64,000 nt of DNA from Clonostachys chloroleuca (Eukaryota > Ascomycota > Sordariomycetes > Hypocreales > Bionectriaceae). The stretch covers positions 8,308,001-8,372,000 of the forward strand of contig JBANAY010000004.1 of assembly GCA_037952775.1 (NCBI GenBank), written 5' to 3'. A program made the position numbers and the translations under genes. Below the pieces are notes generated by a model. It made no database searches. It was not told the DNA's origin and saw nothing but the letters and a program-made list of their open reading frames with translations. Shown here piece after piece: positions 34,211-43,315 of the stretch (positions are counted from its first letter, which is position 1; each line of letters opens with the position of its first letter).

Positions 34211-36143
34211 ATGGCTCCCGAAACCACCGACGTCCTCGTCGTTGGAGCTGGTCCAGTAGGCCTTCTGACAGCTATTGGCCTTTCCCAACAAGGCGTTGAC
34301 TCAATTGTTCTTGGTGAGTCCTTTTTATAACAGAGCTATTAAATTTAACTTATCTACCATCAAACGGAGGCTGGCGGCGAGACTTGAATCTCCGATTTTA
34401 CCATAAGGCATGAGTTAGGTCACAATCAATTAAACTTACCAATCGCAGAAAAACGGGAACGCGATCTTCAGGCCACTTTCGGTCGCGCCACTACTCTATA
34501 CTCAAGATCTCTAGAACTGCTCGAACAACTCCATGTCACCAAGGACTTGGTTCAAGAAGGCTTCGTGGCACGTAGCAGCCTGAACTATAACAACGGCCAG
34601 AGAATCAGTGATAGGGGTTGGGGTGTTATGTTTGATCACCTCAAAACTAGCTTCCATGACTACGCCCTGAACATTCGTCAGCGTCACTCCGAGGACGTCT
34701 TTCGAACTCGCTACGAGAGTTACGGAAAGTCCGTCTGGTATGGGTGGGAGTTCGTCAGCTACGTCATTGATACTTCTCTCAATGATGGTTACAATATTAC
34801 CGCTACCCTTCAACACAGATCTAAGGGCCAGGTGCAAGTCCGCAGGTAGGTCTACGTGGTAGTTCTTGAATCATTAGCAATGACTTACAGGATAAAAGTA
34901 AATTCCTCCTTGGGGCCGACGGCGGCTCCTCGCTTGTACGGCGACTAAGTGATATTCCTCTTGATTCTGAATCCACAACCTATGAGTGGATTCGGATCGA
35001 CGGCAAATTGGTAACGGACATGCCAGGTGCAGACTTGGGGTTTGCTTCCATCGAGACGCCGCGTCACGGAAACGTCCTATGGGTCAAACTGGAAAGAGAT
35101 GCCCATCGCATTGGGTTTGCTCTCACACCCGACCTGCTCGCAAAGTACCCTGAGGGCATCACGGAGGAGGAGGCAGTGAAGGAGGCGGTAGAGTGCATGA
35201 GGCCATTCAAGCTTGATGTAGAAAGACTTGATTGGTGGACCCATTACAAGTATGTCGTGCTTGGAAGTTATAGCTCAGGTACTGACTCTTTATTAGAATC
35301 AAGCAGAGTGTTGCACAATCCTTACAAAAAGATACCTACGTTCTGCTCGGAGGAGATGCAGCTCACATCCACTCGTCCGGCTTCGCTCAGGGCATGAACA
35401 CGGGCATTCACGACGCTACCAACTTGGTATGGAAGCTTGCTGGGACCATCAAAGGATGGTACAAGCCTTCGATTCTCCGGACGTATGATTCCGAGCGACA
35501 TGCGGCGGCCAAGAGTCTCATCCAAATCGATACGGAGGCATCTGCTCTCATCTCTGGTGACATTCCGCTTCGGTTCCAAGGTCTTGGGGTTTCTGCAGAC
35601 GAGGTTTTGAAGAAGGTTTGGCTTGAGAACATAGGCTTCAACGTCGGGCTGGGCATTACCTACGCAGACTCTGTCCTCAACCAGGCCACTATGGATTCTT
35701 CACTTGCGAGCGGCGTGCGCTGTCCCGACGCCCTCGTCCGCAGGGCAGGAGTCAAGGTTCCGTTGCGCCTATATGACGCCATTCTGGAGGATGGCGCGAC
35801 AGGTCGTTGGAGCATTGTTGTGTTTGCAGGAAACCCTGCCTTGACCCGTGACAGATTTGGAGGCTTGCGCGATCAGTTGGAAAACCTAGCTAGCCGGCAC
35901 AAGGGAATGGTACGTTTCATCACACTTATACAGGGTTCGGCTGGCAGTGCGTGGCAGGTGTTCAAGGGACCACCTATTGGTAGATTCTATTTTGATGGTG
36001 ACGGCAGCGCCCACTCTGAGTATGGAGTGGACCAAACTACCGGAGCCATTGTGATTATTCGGCCTGACCATATCCTTGGTTTTGCAGCAAGTTTGGATCA
36101 AGGCTGCAAGGTGGCAGATTACTTCAATCAGTTTGTCAACTAG
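34211..36143 (+). CDS. FAD-dependent monooxygenase, class A (phenol hydroxylase-like)
   Basis: An NAD(P)H-dependent aromatic or polyketide hydroxylase of the PHBH fold. Exons 34211-34313, 34449-34845, 34899-35249 and 35297-36143 give an intact 565-aa protein with consistent phases; introns are 135, 53 and 47 nt. Motifs: the dinucleotide-binding GAGPVGL near residue 13; LGADGGSS, the DG motif, near residue 168; and LGGDAAHIHSSG followed by GMNTGIHDA, the GD motif that contacts FAD. The C-terminal about 170 residues form the thioredoxin-like dimerisation domain of the phenol hydroxylase subgroup. Intron 1 is unusually long and holds a tRNA-like 3' half. A fragment of a second copy survives at 39718-39852. 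The substrate is unknown; an indole or aromatic product of the nearby fusion/P450 block is possible. Confidence 0.92.
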
Positions 36144-36162
36144 ATTGTCGATTTGGATTGAA

Positions 36163-36273
36163 GGCTATGGATACCAAATATGTTTTAGATAACCTTGAAT
36201 GCCTTGACCGCGAAATCGCTTAGAAGGGGTAAATTCCCACGATAGCGGAAGCTTTCCTTTGTATCTCTTCCCT
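36163..36273 (-). pseudogene. Fragment of the kinase-like gene's 3' end
   Basis: It is closely similar to 40243-40350, the last codons of the kinase-fold gene, in the same orientation (shared phrase 'ggataccaaatatg', then 'agaaggggtaaa', then 'cctttgtatctcttcc'). It lies directly behind the intact monooxygenase, just as the intact kinase lies behind a monooxygenase fragment. The reading frame is interrupted. Confidence 0.8.
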
Positions 36274-36275
36274 CG

Positions 36276-36302
36276 CGGTACAGGTCGATGATAGCGGCGT
36301 GA
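36276..36302 (-). pseudogene. Fragment of the regulator gene, same orientation
   Basis: About 27 bp match 31211-31237 of the frameshifted regulator with one mismatch. It is fused directly to the kinase fragment and followed by unrelated sequence. Confidence 0.65.
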
Positions 36303-36368
36303 CTAAATAGATAACCTAGGCTTCAAAGTATGATGTATTTTCTCGAGGAGTACTTATTGCATTTCCAC

Positions 36369-36436
36369 AGCCTACAAATGAGGGTGTTCACGTCATCACA
36401 AGTAGTCGTTGTGGCACGCTTCGAACAATTTTATGG
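36369..36436 (+). pseudogene. Fragment of the regulator gene, inverted
   Basis: About 68 bp are the reverse complement of 31246-31318 in the regulator, with scattered differences. In the regulator this piece directly adjoins the piece copied at 36276-36302; here it is flipped and about 66 bp away, a local inversion. Confidence 0.65.
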
Positions 36437-36940
36437 TTGTCATACAGATTCTTTTCGCTCCAGCCTAGCCGCACCAAAGTATTACCGTCCATAACTTGCC
36501 GCGTGTCCGGCGCACGGGTCGTTTGCTATTCCAATATCGATTGAATATTGATCTATTAGCTGAAAATAAATTACATCTCTCGATAATTTCTGAAAAGACT
36601 CTTTCCTCAGCAGAACCCAGAGCAGCCAGGTTGAGACAAACGGTGGGTTTAAATAGTCTCGATTGCCCATTTACCCTATGTTATCCAATGACCTCAACAC
36701 TCAAATATTTGGTACAAAAAGCGAAGCAGTAGCAGGCAGTGATGAAACAGAAAATGAGATTCAGTGGTATCTATGAAATTTCAAGTGTCTAGGCAATGCT
36801 CCCGCGTGCTTCGATGAGAAGAAGAGGAAAAAGAATCCTTTGGTGAAAGTAATATTTGTGACTAGAAATCTATTGGTTCTCTTTTACAGTTGAATAGATT
36901 AAGTGTTTAATTTCTTTTCTTTTCGTTAAACCGCATGGGC
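36437..36940. other. Intergenic, nothing recognised
   Basis: AT-leaning DNA between the duplicated fragments and the aquaporin-like gene. It contains its 3' flank. Confidence 0.4.
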
Positions 36941-38065
36941 TTATGCTTCTTCCTTATTCTCGTCTGCTTTATTTGCTGTATTCTTTGGTAGCCGAAATAA
37001 TTCACGGAGCGTCCTCCGTAAACCATGGCTCATCTGGCGATTGATTGGCGACTCATCGCCTATAAAGATCAAACCGTCATATATAATACAGCCCAAAATA
37101 GCCCCTGCCAGTGTCCCGAGCCCGGGTCCCTGGTACCACCAATGTGTACCAAAAGTTTCCTGGTCTCGGTAACCAATAGCATATGCAATCACCCGCGGAC
37201 CAAAATCCGATGCAGGGTTGAGAGCTGCGCCAACATTGTATCCCAATGTCAGTTTCAATGTTGTAACCAGAAGTCCCAAGATGAAAGCGCTCATTCCGTG
37301 TGCTGGAGGATTATTTCGATCATCACCGAGGCTGAGTACTGCCATGGACATGATGGCACTAGCAACCACCTGATTGAGGATCGCTGACCCTCGTGAAACC
37401 CATGGCTGAGGCGTCGAGAAGAAGCTAGCAGATACACTCGTCAACTCCGGATCGATGTGGTGTAAGGAATCCGCAAAAAGTCCGTAGGCCAGCCCGCCAG
37501 CTACCAGGCCTGCGAGGAATTGAGCTGCGACGTAGATGGCACACCGACTCCATGGGAATCCTCGAAATAGCGATAAAGATATTGATATCGCAGGGTTCAT
37601 ATGTGCGCCAGACACGCCGCCGCCCAGGTAGATCCCAAACATCCAGGCAAAACCCCAAGACCAGCATGATGTCTCGTACGTTCCATAATGTATTGGGGAG
37701 TCCAATGACAGACTCACTGTCAACGTTCCCGACAGTCCCATAAATACCGCCACGCCAGTGGCAAGGAATTCTGCAAAGGCCTCGCGGTTTATTTCCCGAA
37801 TCTTAGCCCATGAGTTGCGCGGATCTGTTGGGGCGTGTTGAAATTCGCCGTTCTTTAGTGAGTTGCATTCCTGTAGCACAGACGCCTCCTCTATATGATC
37901 TGGCTCAGATAGAGGCTCATTTGCGAACACGACCGATGCTGCTTCAGAAGAGCTGTCGACGAAATCCTTGGTACATCCTTCTTCGTCCAAGGGGCGATCA
38001 ATGGTGATCCCGTCAATGTCATAGAGTTGCTGTGGCGTCAAATTGATCCTGGGTAACCAAGACAT
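36941..38065 (-). CDS. Aquaglyceroporin-like MIP channel
   Basis: An intronless gene for a 374-aa membrane channel of the major intrinsic protein family, for water, glycerol or other small neutral solutes. About 115 polar N-terminal residues precede six membrane spans. The first pore motif is intact (SGAHMNPAISISLSLF). The second reads NVGAALNPASDFGPR: the NPA is present but the arginine that normally follows it (NPAR) is serine. That residue forms the aromatic/arginine selectivity filter, so the pore should be wider or of altered specificity; the Asp after it is the aquaglyceroporin-type residue. The long N-terminus is usual in fungal aquaglyceroporins. No operon logic applies; neighbours are the monooxygenase block and a small unknown gene. 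Confidence 0.9.
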   Translation of the reverse strand: MSWLPRINLTPQQLYDIDGITIDRPLDEEGCTKDFVDSSSEAASVVFANEPLSEPDHIEEASVLQECNSLKNGEFQHAPTDPRNSWAKIREINREAFAEFLATGVAVFMGLSGTLTVSLSLDSPIHYGTYETSCWSWGFAWMFGIYLGGGVSGAHMNPAISISLSLFRGFPWSRCAIYVAAQFLAGLVAGGLAYGLFADSLHHIDPELTSVSASFFSTPQPWVSRGSAILNQVVASAIMSMAVLSLGDDRNNPPAHGMSAFILGLLVTTLKLTLGYNVGAALNPASDFGPRVIAYAIGYRDQETFGTHWWYQGPGLGTLAGAILGCIIYDGLIFIGDESPINRQMSHGLRRTLRELFRLPKNTANKADENKEEA

Positions 38066-38123
38066 TTCGTATTGTAAGCCCTGTCCGGCTCGGTTGGCTT
38101 GAAAAGCGCTGAGGTGTCGATAA

Positions 38124-38619
38124 TTAGTTTCCTGGATGATGATATCCGAACTCTTTCTTGCTATTTGGAAGCTTACTTTGCTGCTCTCCGTCCAATTTCT
38201 GTACCATATGCTCTGGGATGATGCATAAAGGCTCTGCTCCGATGACTAGGGACGTGTGGTAATGGCCTGCCCAGACTAAAAAGAGCATCTGCTCTGCTCT
38301 GTATGCATCAAATTCTCCCGACATGACAGTTAAATTCGCCTTCAATATTATTGAAACAGTTAAGGAGTGGGTGTCTACTAACATTGGAATTATTAAATCC
38401 AGGCGCACGGGGGGCATTGGCGGCTGTCTCGTGGTTACTTCCAACCCTCGATATCTTGGTCCGTAGGCTGGCCTGGGACATCCCTGGATGAACTGTTCCA
38501 GTCAGTGTATTAGCAGGCAACTGGAAGCTGGATCTTAGAATTGTTCCCAAGTCCAGGGAAGTACGACTTCCATCCATTGCGTCTTGAGCCTGCCACGCAT
38601 CCTGGTTTACAATCGTCAT
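38124..38619 (-). CDS. Small protein of unknown function, two exons
   Basis: Exon 1 38383-38619 and exon 2 38124-38339 give 150 aa. The 43-nt intron is well formed (GTTAGT...CTTAACTG...AG, with a good branch point). The protein is polar; its second half contains a mildly hydrophobic segment around EQMLFLVWAGHYHTSLVIG and a Lys-rich tail. No family recognised. It lies 58 bp upstream of the aquaporin-like gene on the same strand, so its 3' flank overlaps that gene's promoter. Confidence 0.45.
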
Positions 38620-38724
38620 GGTGCCTGAGTAAAGACGGGCGATAAAAACGAATTGCTTAAAAGCGAAGCAAGTACTGTACACTGAACTGTTACGGGGAAT
38701 TGATATAATTTTGACAAAGGCCAT

Positions 38725-39717
38725 TCAATATATGACAATGCAATATGTGACAGCTCCTCCGATTAGTTAGCTCATGACGTCCTGACTACGCTAAAAATAA
38801 CCCGAGTTTCAACTAAGTGCAGCAAATGATCTACGGATACGGCGGCCCGACCTGGGTCGGAATGTAGGGCGGCTACAGGTAGGACATTCCAAGTCTAGAA
38901 ACGTCATGCACACGAGCCGGCTTTAGGTCCTTAGAACCACTGGAATTCGTCACATATTAGCACTAGTTTAGACTGTGGTTCTTAGGTAATAGCAGCCTAT
39001 ATTCGCCTCAGTTAATGAGCCTTCTTCTCTGTACTTCTAGATTCCTTGCTTCCTATAATTGAGAGCGAATTGAGTTCAGACTCACCTTCCACCCCATTTG
39101 ATCGAAAGGAATCTGATTGTCCCATGAACCTCTTCAGAGTAAACATCTAAATTTGTACAGAGAAGCTTGCACCTGTAGGTGGATGCCTTGCAGCAAAAGA
39201 TCGCCTAGGTGCGCTGGAATGTGATATGTCTTGCCTTTCAGTCGGCACGCTAAGAAGGGAAGACTGCCGATCAAACCGATCAAGACCAGTAAAACCATGT
39301 TACCCAATCGCCCTTCGGTCCTAAGAGCAACAGCTGGCGGACCGCGATAATGGCCCTTACCGAGATTGGAGCAAGCCTGAAAGCATACCTACTGTTGCTG
39401 ATACAAGTACCGACAGAAGACTAACAAGTGCAGCAATTGTAACTGACCACCTGGCAAATCATTCGGGCAAAATAAGTGGCAGGGCTCTACTGCTTTTTGC
39501 AATATCTCCCAACACCCACTTGTGGCGAACAGAGTATTGCTATTGTAGTTGATACGAGTTGGCGAAAGATGGTGTCGCCGGATTTGCAACAAGAAATCTA
39601 ACGAAGCCCTTTGAGGAGCCGGACGAAAGGTATTACCTAGGCTGCACTCTACACGCGCAAATTAGGAATTCCAACCGAGGTCCCCACGTTCGTTCACTGA
39701 CATACGGAGAAGTTAAG
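38725..39717. other. Intergenic, nothing recognised
   Basis: About 1 kb of normal composition with short chance ORFs. It ends at the monooxygenase fragment. Confidence 0.4.
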
Positions 39718-39852
39718 ATGGCCACTCTAAGTATGAAGTGGACTAGACTACCAGAGCCATCGTGATAATTCGTTCTGACCTTATCCATGGTTTCGTAGCG
39801 AGTTTGGATCAAGGCTCCACAGTACAAATTATTCCAATCATTCGTTAACTAG
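39718..39852 (+). pseudogene. Fragment of a second FAD monooxygenase copy
   Basis: It aligns with the last about 135 bp of the intact monooxygenase (36008-36143), including the region encoding the final residues and the stop context 'aactaga', with many substitutions. It is followed about 400 bp later by the intact kinase gene, mirroring the arrangement at 36.0-36.27 kb. Confidence 0.8.
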
Positions 39853-40242
39853 ATGATCATGTTAGATAGAAGGACTACATAGTAGTTCTATATAATTAAG
39901 AATAACATGTATCAACTAACCAAGAAGTTATAAAGCAGTAGTGTCTACTTTATATCGATCCTCGTGGTAATCTATGTAAGGATTAAAAACAGTAACAGAA
40001 ATGAGTAATAGGTAGGCTGGTTGGCTGCTAACGGGGCGCCTCCACCTCCCACGCCGTCAATGCAATCGTTGGTGCATGAATTTAGTCTGTCTACCCCTTA
40101 TAATGACGATATAATAACCAGAGGAGGATTAATTCTCTAATTCCTTAACTCAGAGCTCCAAGAAGAAATACAGATTCATCACATCCCGTCGCATCGCCTA
40201 CTCCGCACTCAATTCTGGACTATGTTATCTTGAAATCTAAGG

Positions 40243-41352
40243 CTACGGATACCAAATATGCTTTGGGTAATCTTCGATACCCTGACCATGAAAACGGTTC
40301 GAAGGGGTAAACTCCCAGGGTAGCGGAAGCTTGCCTTTGTATCTCTTCCCCTTCTTCCCCTTGGCCCTTGAGATTGCATTTGCAAGAGACCACCCGATTC
40401 TATTTTCTTCGGCATTTTGATACGAATATTCCATCCAGACTTCGTCACTATCTGACGGATCGCGGAAGTCACATAGCCCAAAGTCTATGTAAAACACTCG
40501 GTAGTCCTCTACCCCATCACGGCGGACAATGACGTTCCTCGTTTGCATGTCGGTATTGACAAAATGATGTCCAATAATCTTATGGACAACTTTTATGGCT
40601 TGGTCACAGATACCAGGCCATGCTAATTCGGGTGTCTCGGTTACCATGGTGGAGAGGAGAAATCCAGGAATGTATTCGATCAAAATAGCCCCAGCATCAA
40701 TGTATTTGGCAAAATTTTCGTAAACCTGCTCTCCAGCTACAGGCTTTGAAGCGATCTGGACGTCAGCATAGAATGTTGGGATGTGAATGCCTTGCAGATC
40801 AACAAGGTAATCGTAGATTCTAGCCTCAGTTTCTTTCATTCTGGCACAAGTAAGACTAAAATATGCCTCCTGCATCGGCGAATCCCAGTCGTCTGATGTG
40901 AACTTGTAATCTTGGTTGTACTTAGTAGCAAAATCAGCCATCGATCCTTGTTGCAAGAATACAAGATATTCTTCCTCAGTCGCAAGGGTTGGCGGGACAC
41001 TGGACTTCAGCTCCTCTCTTAATTGTAGAGAAAACCGACGATCAAACACCTTAAGGACCATCTTGAGGGGTGGGTTTGGCTGGCTGGTCTGGCCTTCCTG
41101 TGTCGAGGGTGGATCGACCTCAACGATGACGACAACGGATAGAGTAGCTGGCTCTATCACATCGACGATTCTCACCTGTGCTTCATCGCCACCGTTGAGC
41201 TGCAGAGGAGATTTCTTGCCAACGTGCCTAACACTTAGTGTCAAGGTTTTTCCTTTGACATAGGGGCTGTACATTGTCAATGGGGTCAGCTTCGCGCATC
41301 TTTCAAGACTTGGCATCCAGGGGTAGGGGTACCTTTGTAGGGGCTCAGCCAT
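40243..41352 (-). CDS. Protein-kinase-fold protein (APH/RIO-like)
   Basis: An intronless gene, 369 aa. The fold is read from the C-lobe: a catalytic-loop segment NTDMQTRN (Asp base, and the Asn that binds metal; the usual His before the Asp is Asn), followed by YIDFGLCDF, the DFG magnesium site. The N-lobe lacks an obvious Gly-rich loop, but VLKVFDRRF holds a plausible ATP-binding Lys. The C-terminus is basic (AKGKKGKRYKGKLP). Proteins of this kind are common orphan kinases of filamentous fungi, and substrate cannot be inferred. A fragment of a duplicate 3' end lies at 36163-36273. The ATG at 41352 is the first in the frame. Confidence 0.75.
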   Translation of the reverse strand: MAEPLQRYPYPWMPSLERCAKLTPLTMYSPYVKGKTLTLSVRHVGKKSPLQLNGGDEAQVRIVDVIEPATLSVVVIVEVDPPSTQEGQTSQPNPPLKMVLKVFDRRFSLQLREELKSSVPPTLATEEEYLVFLQQGSMADFATKYNQDYKFTSDDWDSPMQEAYFSLTCARMKETEARIYDYLVDLQGIHIPTFYADVQIASKPVAGEQVYENFAKYIDAGAILIEYIPGFLLSTMVTETPELAWPGICDQAIKVVHKIIGHHFVNTDMQTRNVIVRRDGVEDYRVFYIDFGLCDFRDPSDSDEVWMEYSYQNAEENRIGWSLANAISRAKGKKGKRYKGKLPLPWEFTPSNRFHGQGIEDYPKHIWYP

Positions 41353-41959
41353 ATTGCATCAACGAGCCAAGAAAAAGGAAGAAAGGGGGAGAGAACCCGA
41401 AAAGCAATGCGAGATTCAAACTGGGTTTACTTAAGAAACTTAGGCTTGAGAAGGACAAGCCTTCTCAATCATGGGAGTAGATAAATATCGCCTCCATCAT
41501 TGCGGTGAGTCCAAGTGAGTCCAAGTGACGCAACAGTAAGCACTGCCACAAACTCCGCAGGCTGACTTCTATTTAAGCCTACAAGCGGGCAAACTTGGAA
41601 ATTCGAGCTGATGATAATACTCTTAGCATCATCTCTATTAAATTCTGAAGTATTGTTAGTAACTGAGTATTGTAGAAGCCCGGTATCATCACCAGTCTCA
41701 AAACCCGAGCGTTGTTCGCTTATAAGTACCAATGTATCTATCTAGTGGCGCCCGAGGGGTGCTGGAGCAAGAACCCACCATAATTCAATCGCCGAACGCG
41801 ACCACCTATGGCGCAATCGCCGAGTGGCAGCGCGGCCTCGAGCACTTGGTATTAATACGTGGCTGCATCTTCTCTCTCTCATTGCCAATGGATAGAACAC
41901 CAATCTCGAAACATTGAATTCGTTGTCATCTTGAAAGTTTCTCAGAAACCACCGACAAA
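41353..41959. other. Divergent intergenic region
   Basis: 600 bp between the kinase-like gene (minus) and cysteine dioxygenase (plus). The only structure noted is a short tandem 'gtgagtccaa' doublet at about 41503-41524. Confidence 0.45.
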
Positions 41960-42777
41960 ATGACTACATCAATTCTCTCTCCTCCTGTGCCACTGCTGTG
42001 TCCATCCACGGAGCCTCACCAGGGCTCGCTACCCTATACCCTGGATGATCTCGTTGGTGATATCAAGGCACATCTCGGTGACTCTGGAGGCATTGGATAT
42101 GCCAATATCAACCCAGACTATCTAATGTCTCTTGCTCAAAAATACAATTCTAACCCCAATGACTGGGCGCGTTACTACCACAACTGTGCCGAGAAAAGCT
42201 ACACCCGAAACACGATTGAAAATATCAACTCGAGGGCCAATATTGTAGGTACCTTGGGATCCATTGGGCAACAACACTGATCTAACGAATCACAAGCTTC
42301 TCCTTGTGTGGAATCCAGGAAAGGGATCGCCTGTGCATGATCACGCCAACGCGCACTGCGGTAAATAGTCCACCCACACCATAGCTTATCCCGTCAAGTT
42401 TCAGCTAACCTGGCGATTCTGCAGTTCTGAAGGTGTTGGCTGGCGAGCTGACGGAGACGATCTACGATACCCCTGAGGATGAAGGCCATCCCTTGCGCGT
42501 CAAGAAACAATCGACGTACCATACAGACCAGGTGACATACATGTCAGATGAGATTGGGCTTCACCGTGTGCACAATCCACATCCCACACAAGTCGCCGTG
42601 TCCCTGCACCGTAAGAATATGCTGTTGCCCTCTCAGTGATATAGCCTCATTTCTGACAAAGCTGCAGTCTACACCCCTCCGAATGCTGCCGATATCGGGT
42701 ATAATGTCTTCGACGAAGCCACAGGAAAAGCGAGTTTTATTGCTCAGGCAAAGTCGCTGAGCCCAGGCAGGAGCTAA
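41960..42777 (+). CDS. Cysteine dioxygenase
   Basis: A non-heme Fe(II) cupin enzyme that oxidises L-cysteine to cysteine sulfinate in the cytosol (taurine/sulfate branch of sulfur metabolism). Exons 41960-42244, 42297-42360, 42425-42610 and 42668-42777 give 214 aa; introns of 52, 64 and 57 nt all start GT and end AG and keep phase. The metal site shows as HDHANAHC (His, His, and the Cys that forms the Cys-Tyr crosslink), with the third His in GLHRVHNPH. Length matches the family (about 200 aa). The start is in good context (gacaaaATG). It is followed on the same strand by a Zn2Cys6 regulator and a metallo-beta-lactamase. Confidence 0.93.
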
Positions 42778-43272
42778 GGCCAAACAATCAAAGAGCTGCA
42801 TCAGGCAATCAATTGATGTGGATGAACAAGGGGGCATTATGTGCGGCCATCGCCAGCACCGAAAGGCGGACAAAAGGTATGTCCGCGTGCTTGTATTTAT
42901 TATTAGGATATTAGGCGAATAGCGAGCAACTGAAACTTTTCAATATGAATCTCTATTATGATCGCGATCCCTGTTGATTGAGGTCCCTGATTGAGATTTG
43001 AGGTCTCACCGCGTATTTATGGGGCGTTCGATATCGGAAAGTTGCGTCATTGGCTGCCGGAAAAAACCGTAGATGAGCCCACATATCAATTATTAGCCAA
43101 TCAAAACTTAGATCAATCGCCGATTCTCACTTTACGTTTTTGGCTCGTCCTCTCCTGTGCTGCTCCTTCCTCGTCAGCAATCGCCGAGTCAATCGCCGAC
43201 CAACTTCCCATCATTCATTCATGTTTGTCCTGTTCTTCCATGCCAACAACCATCTCCCAAAAGTCGAAGACA

Positions 43273-43290
43273 ATGAGTGAAACGGCTTGA
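43273..43290 (+). promoter_or_regulatory. Short upstream ORF before the regulator
   Basis: ATG AGT GAA ACG GCT TGA, five codons, ends 25 bp before the regulator's ATG at 43316. It could reduce or condition translation of the regulator. Confidence 0.35.
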
Positions 43291-43315
43291 GGGACCCTTA
43301 TTCCAGTTACGCGCC

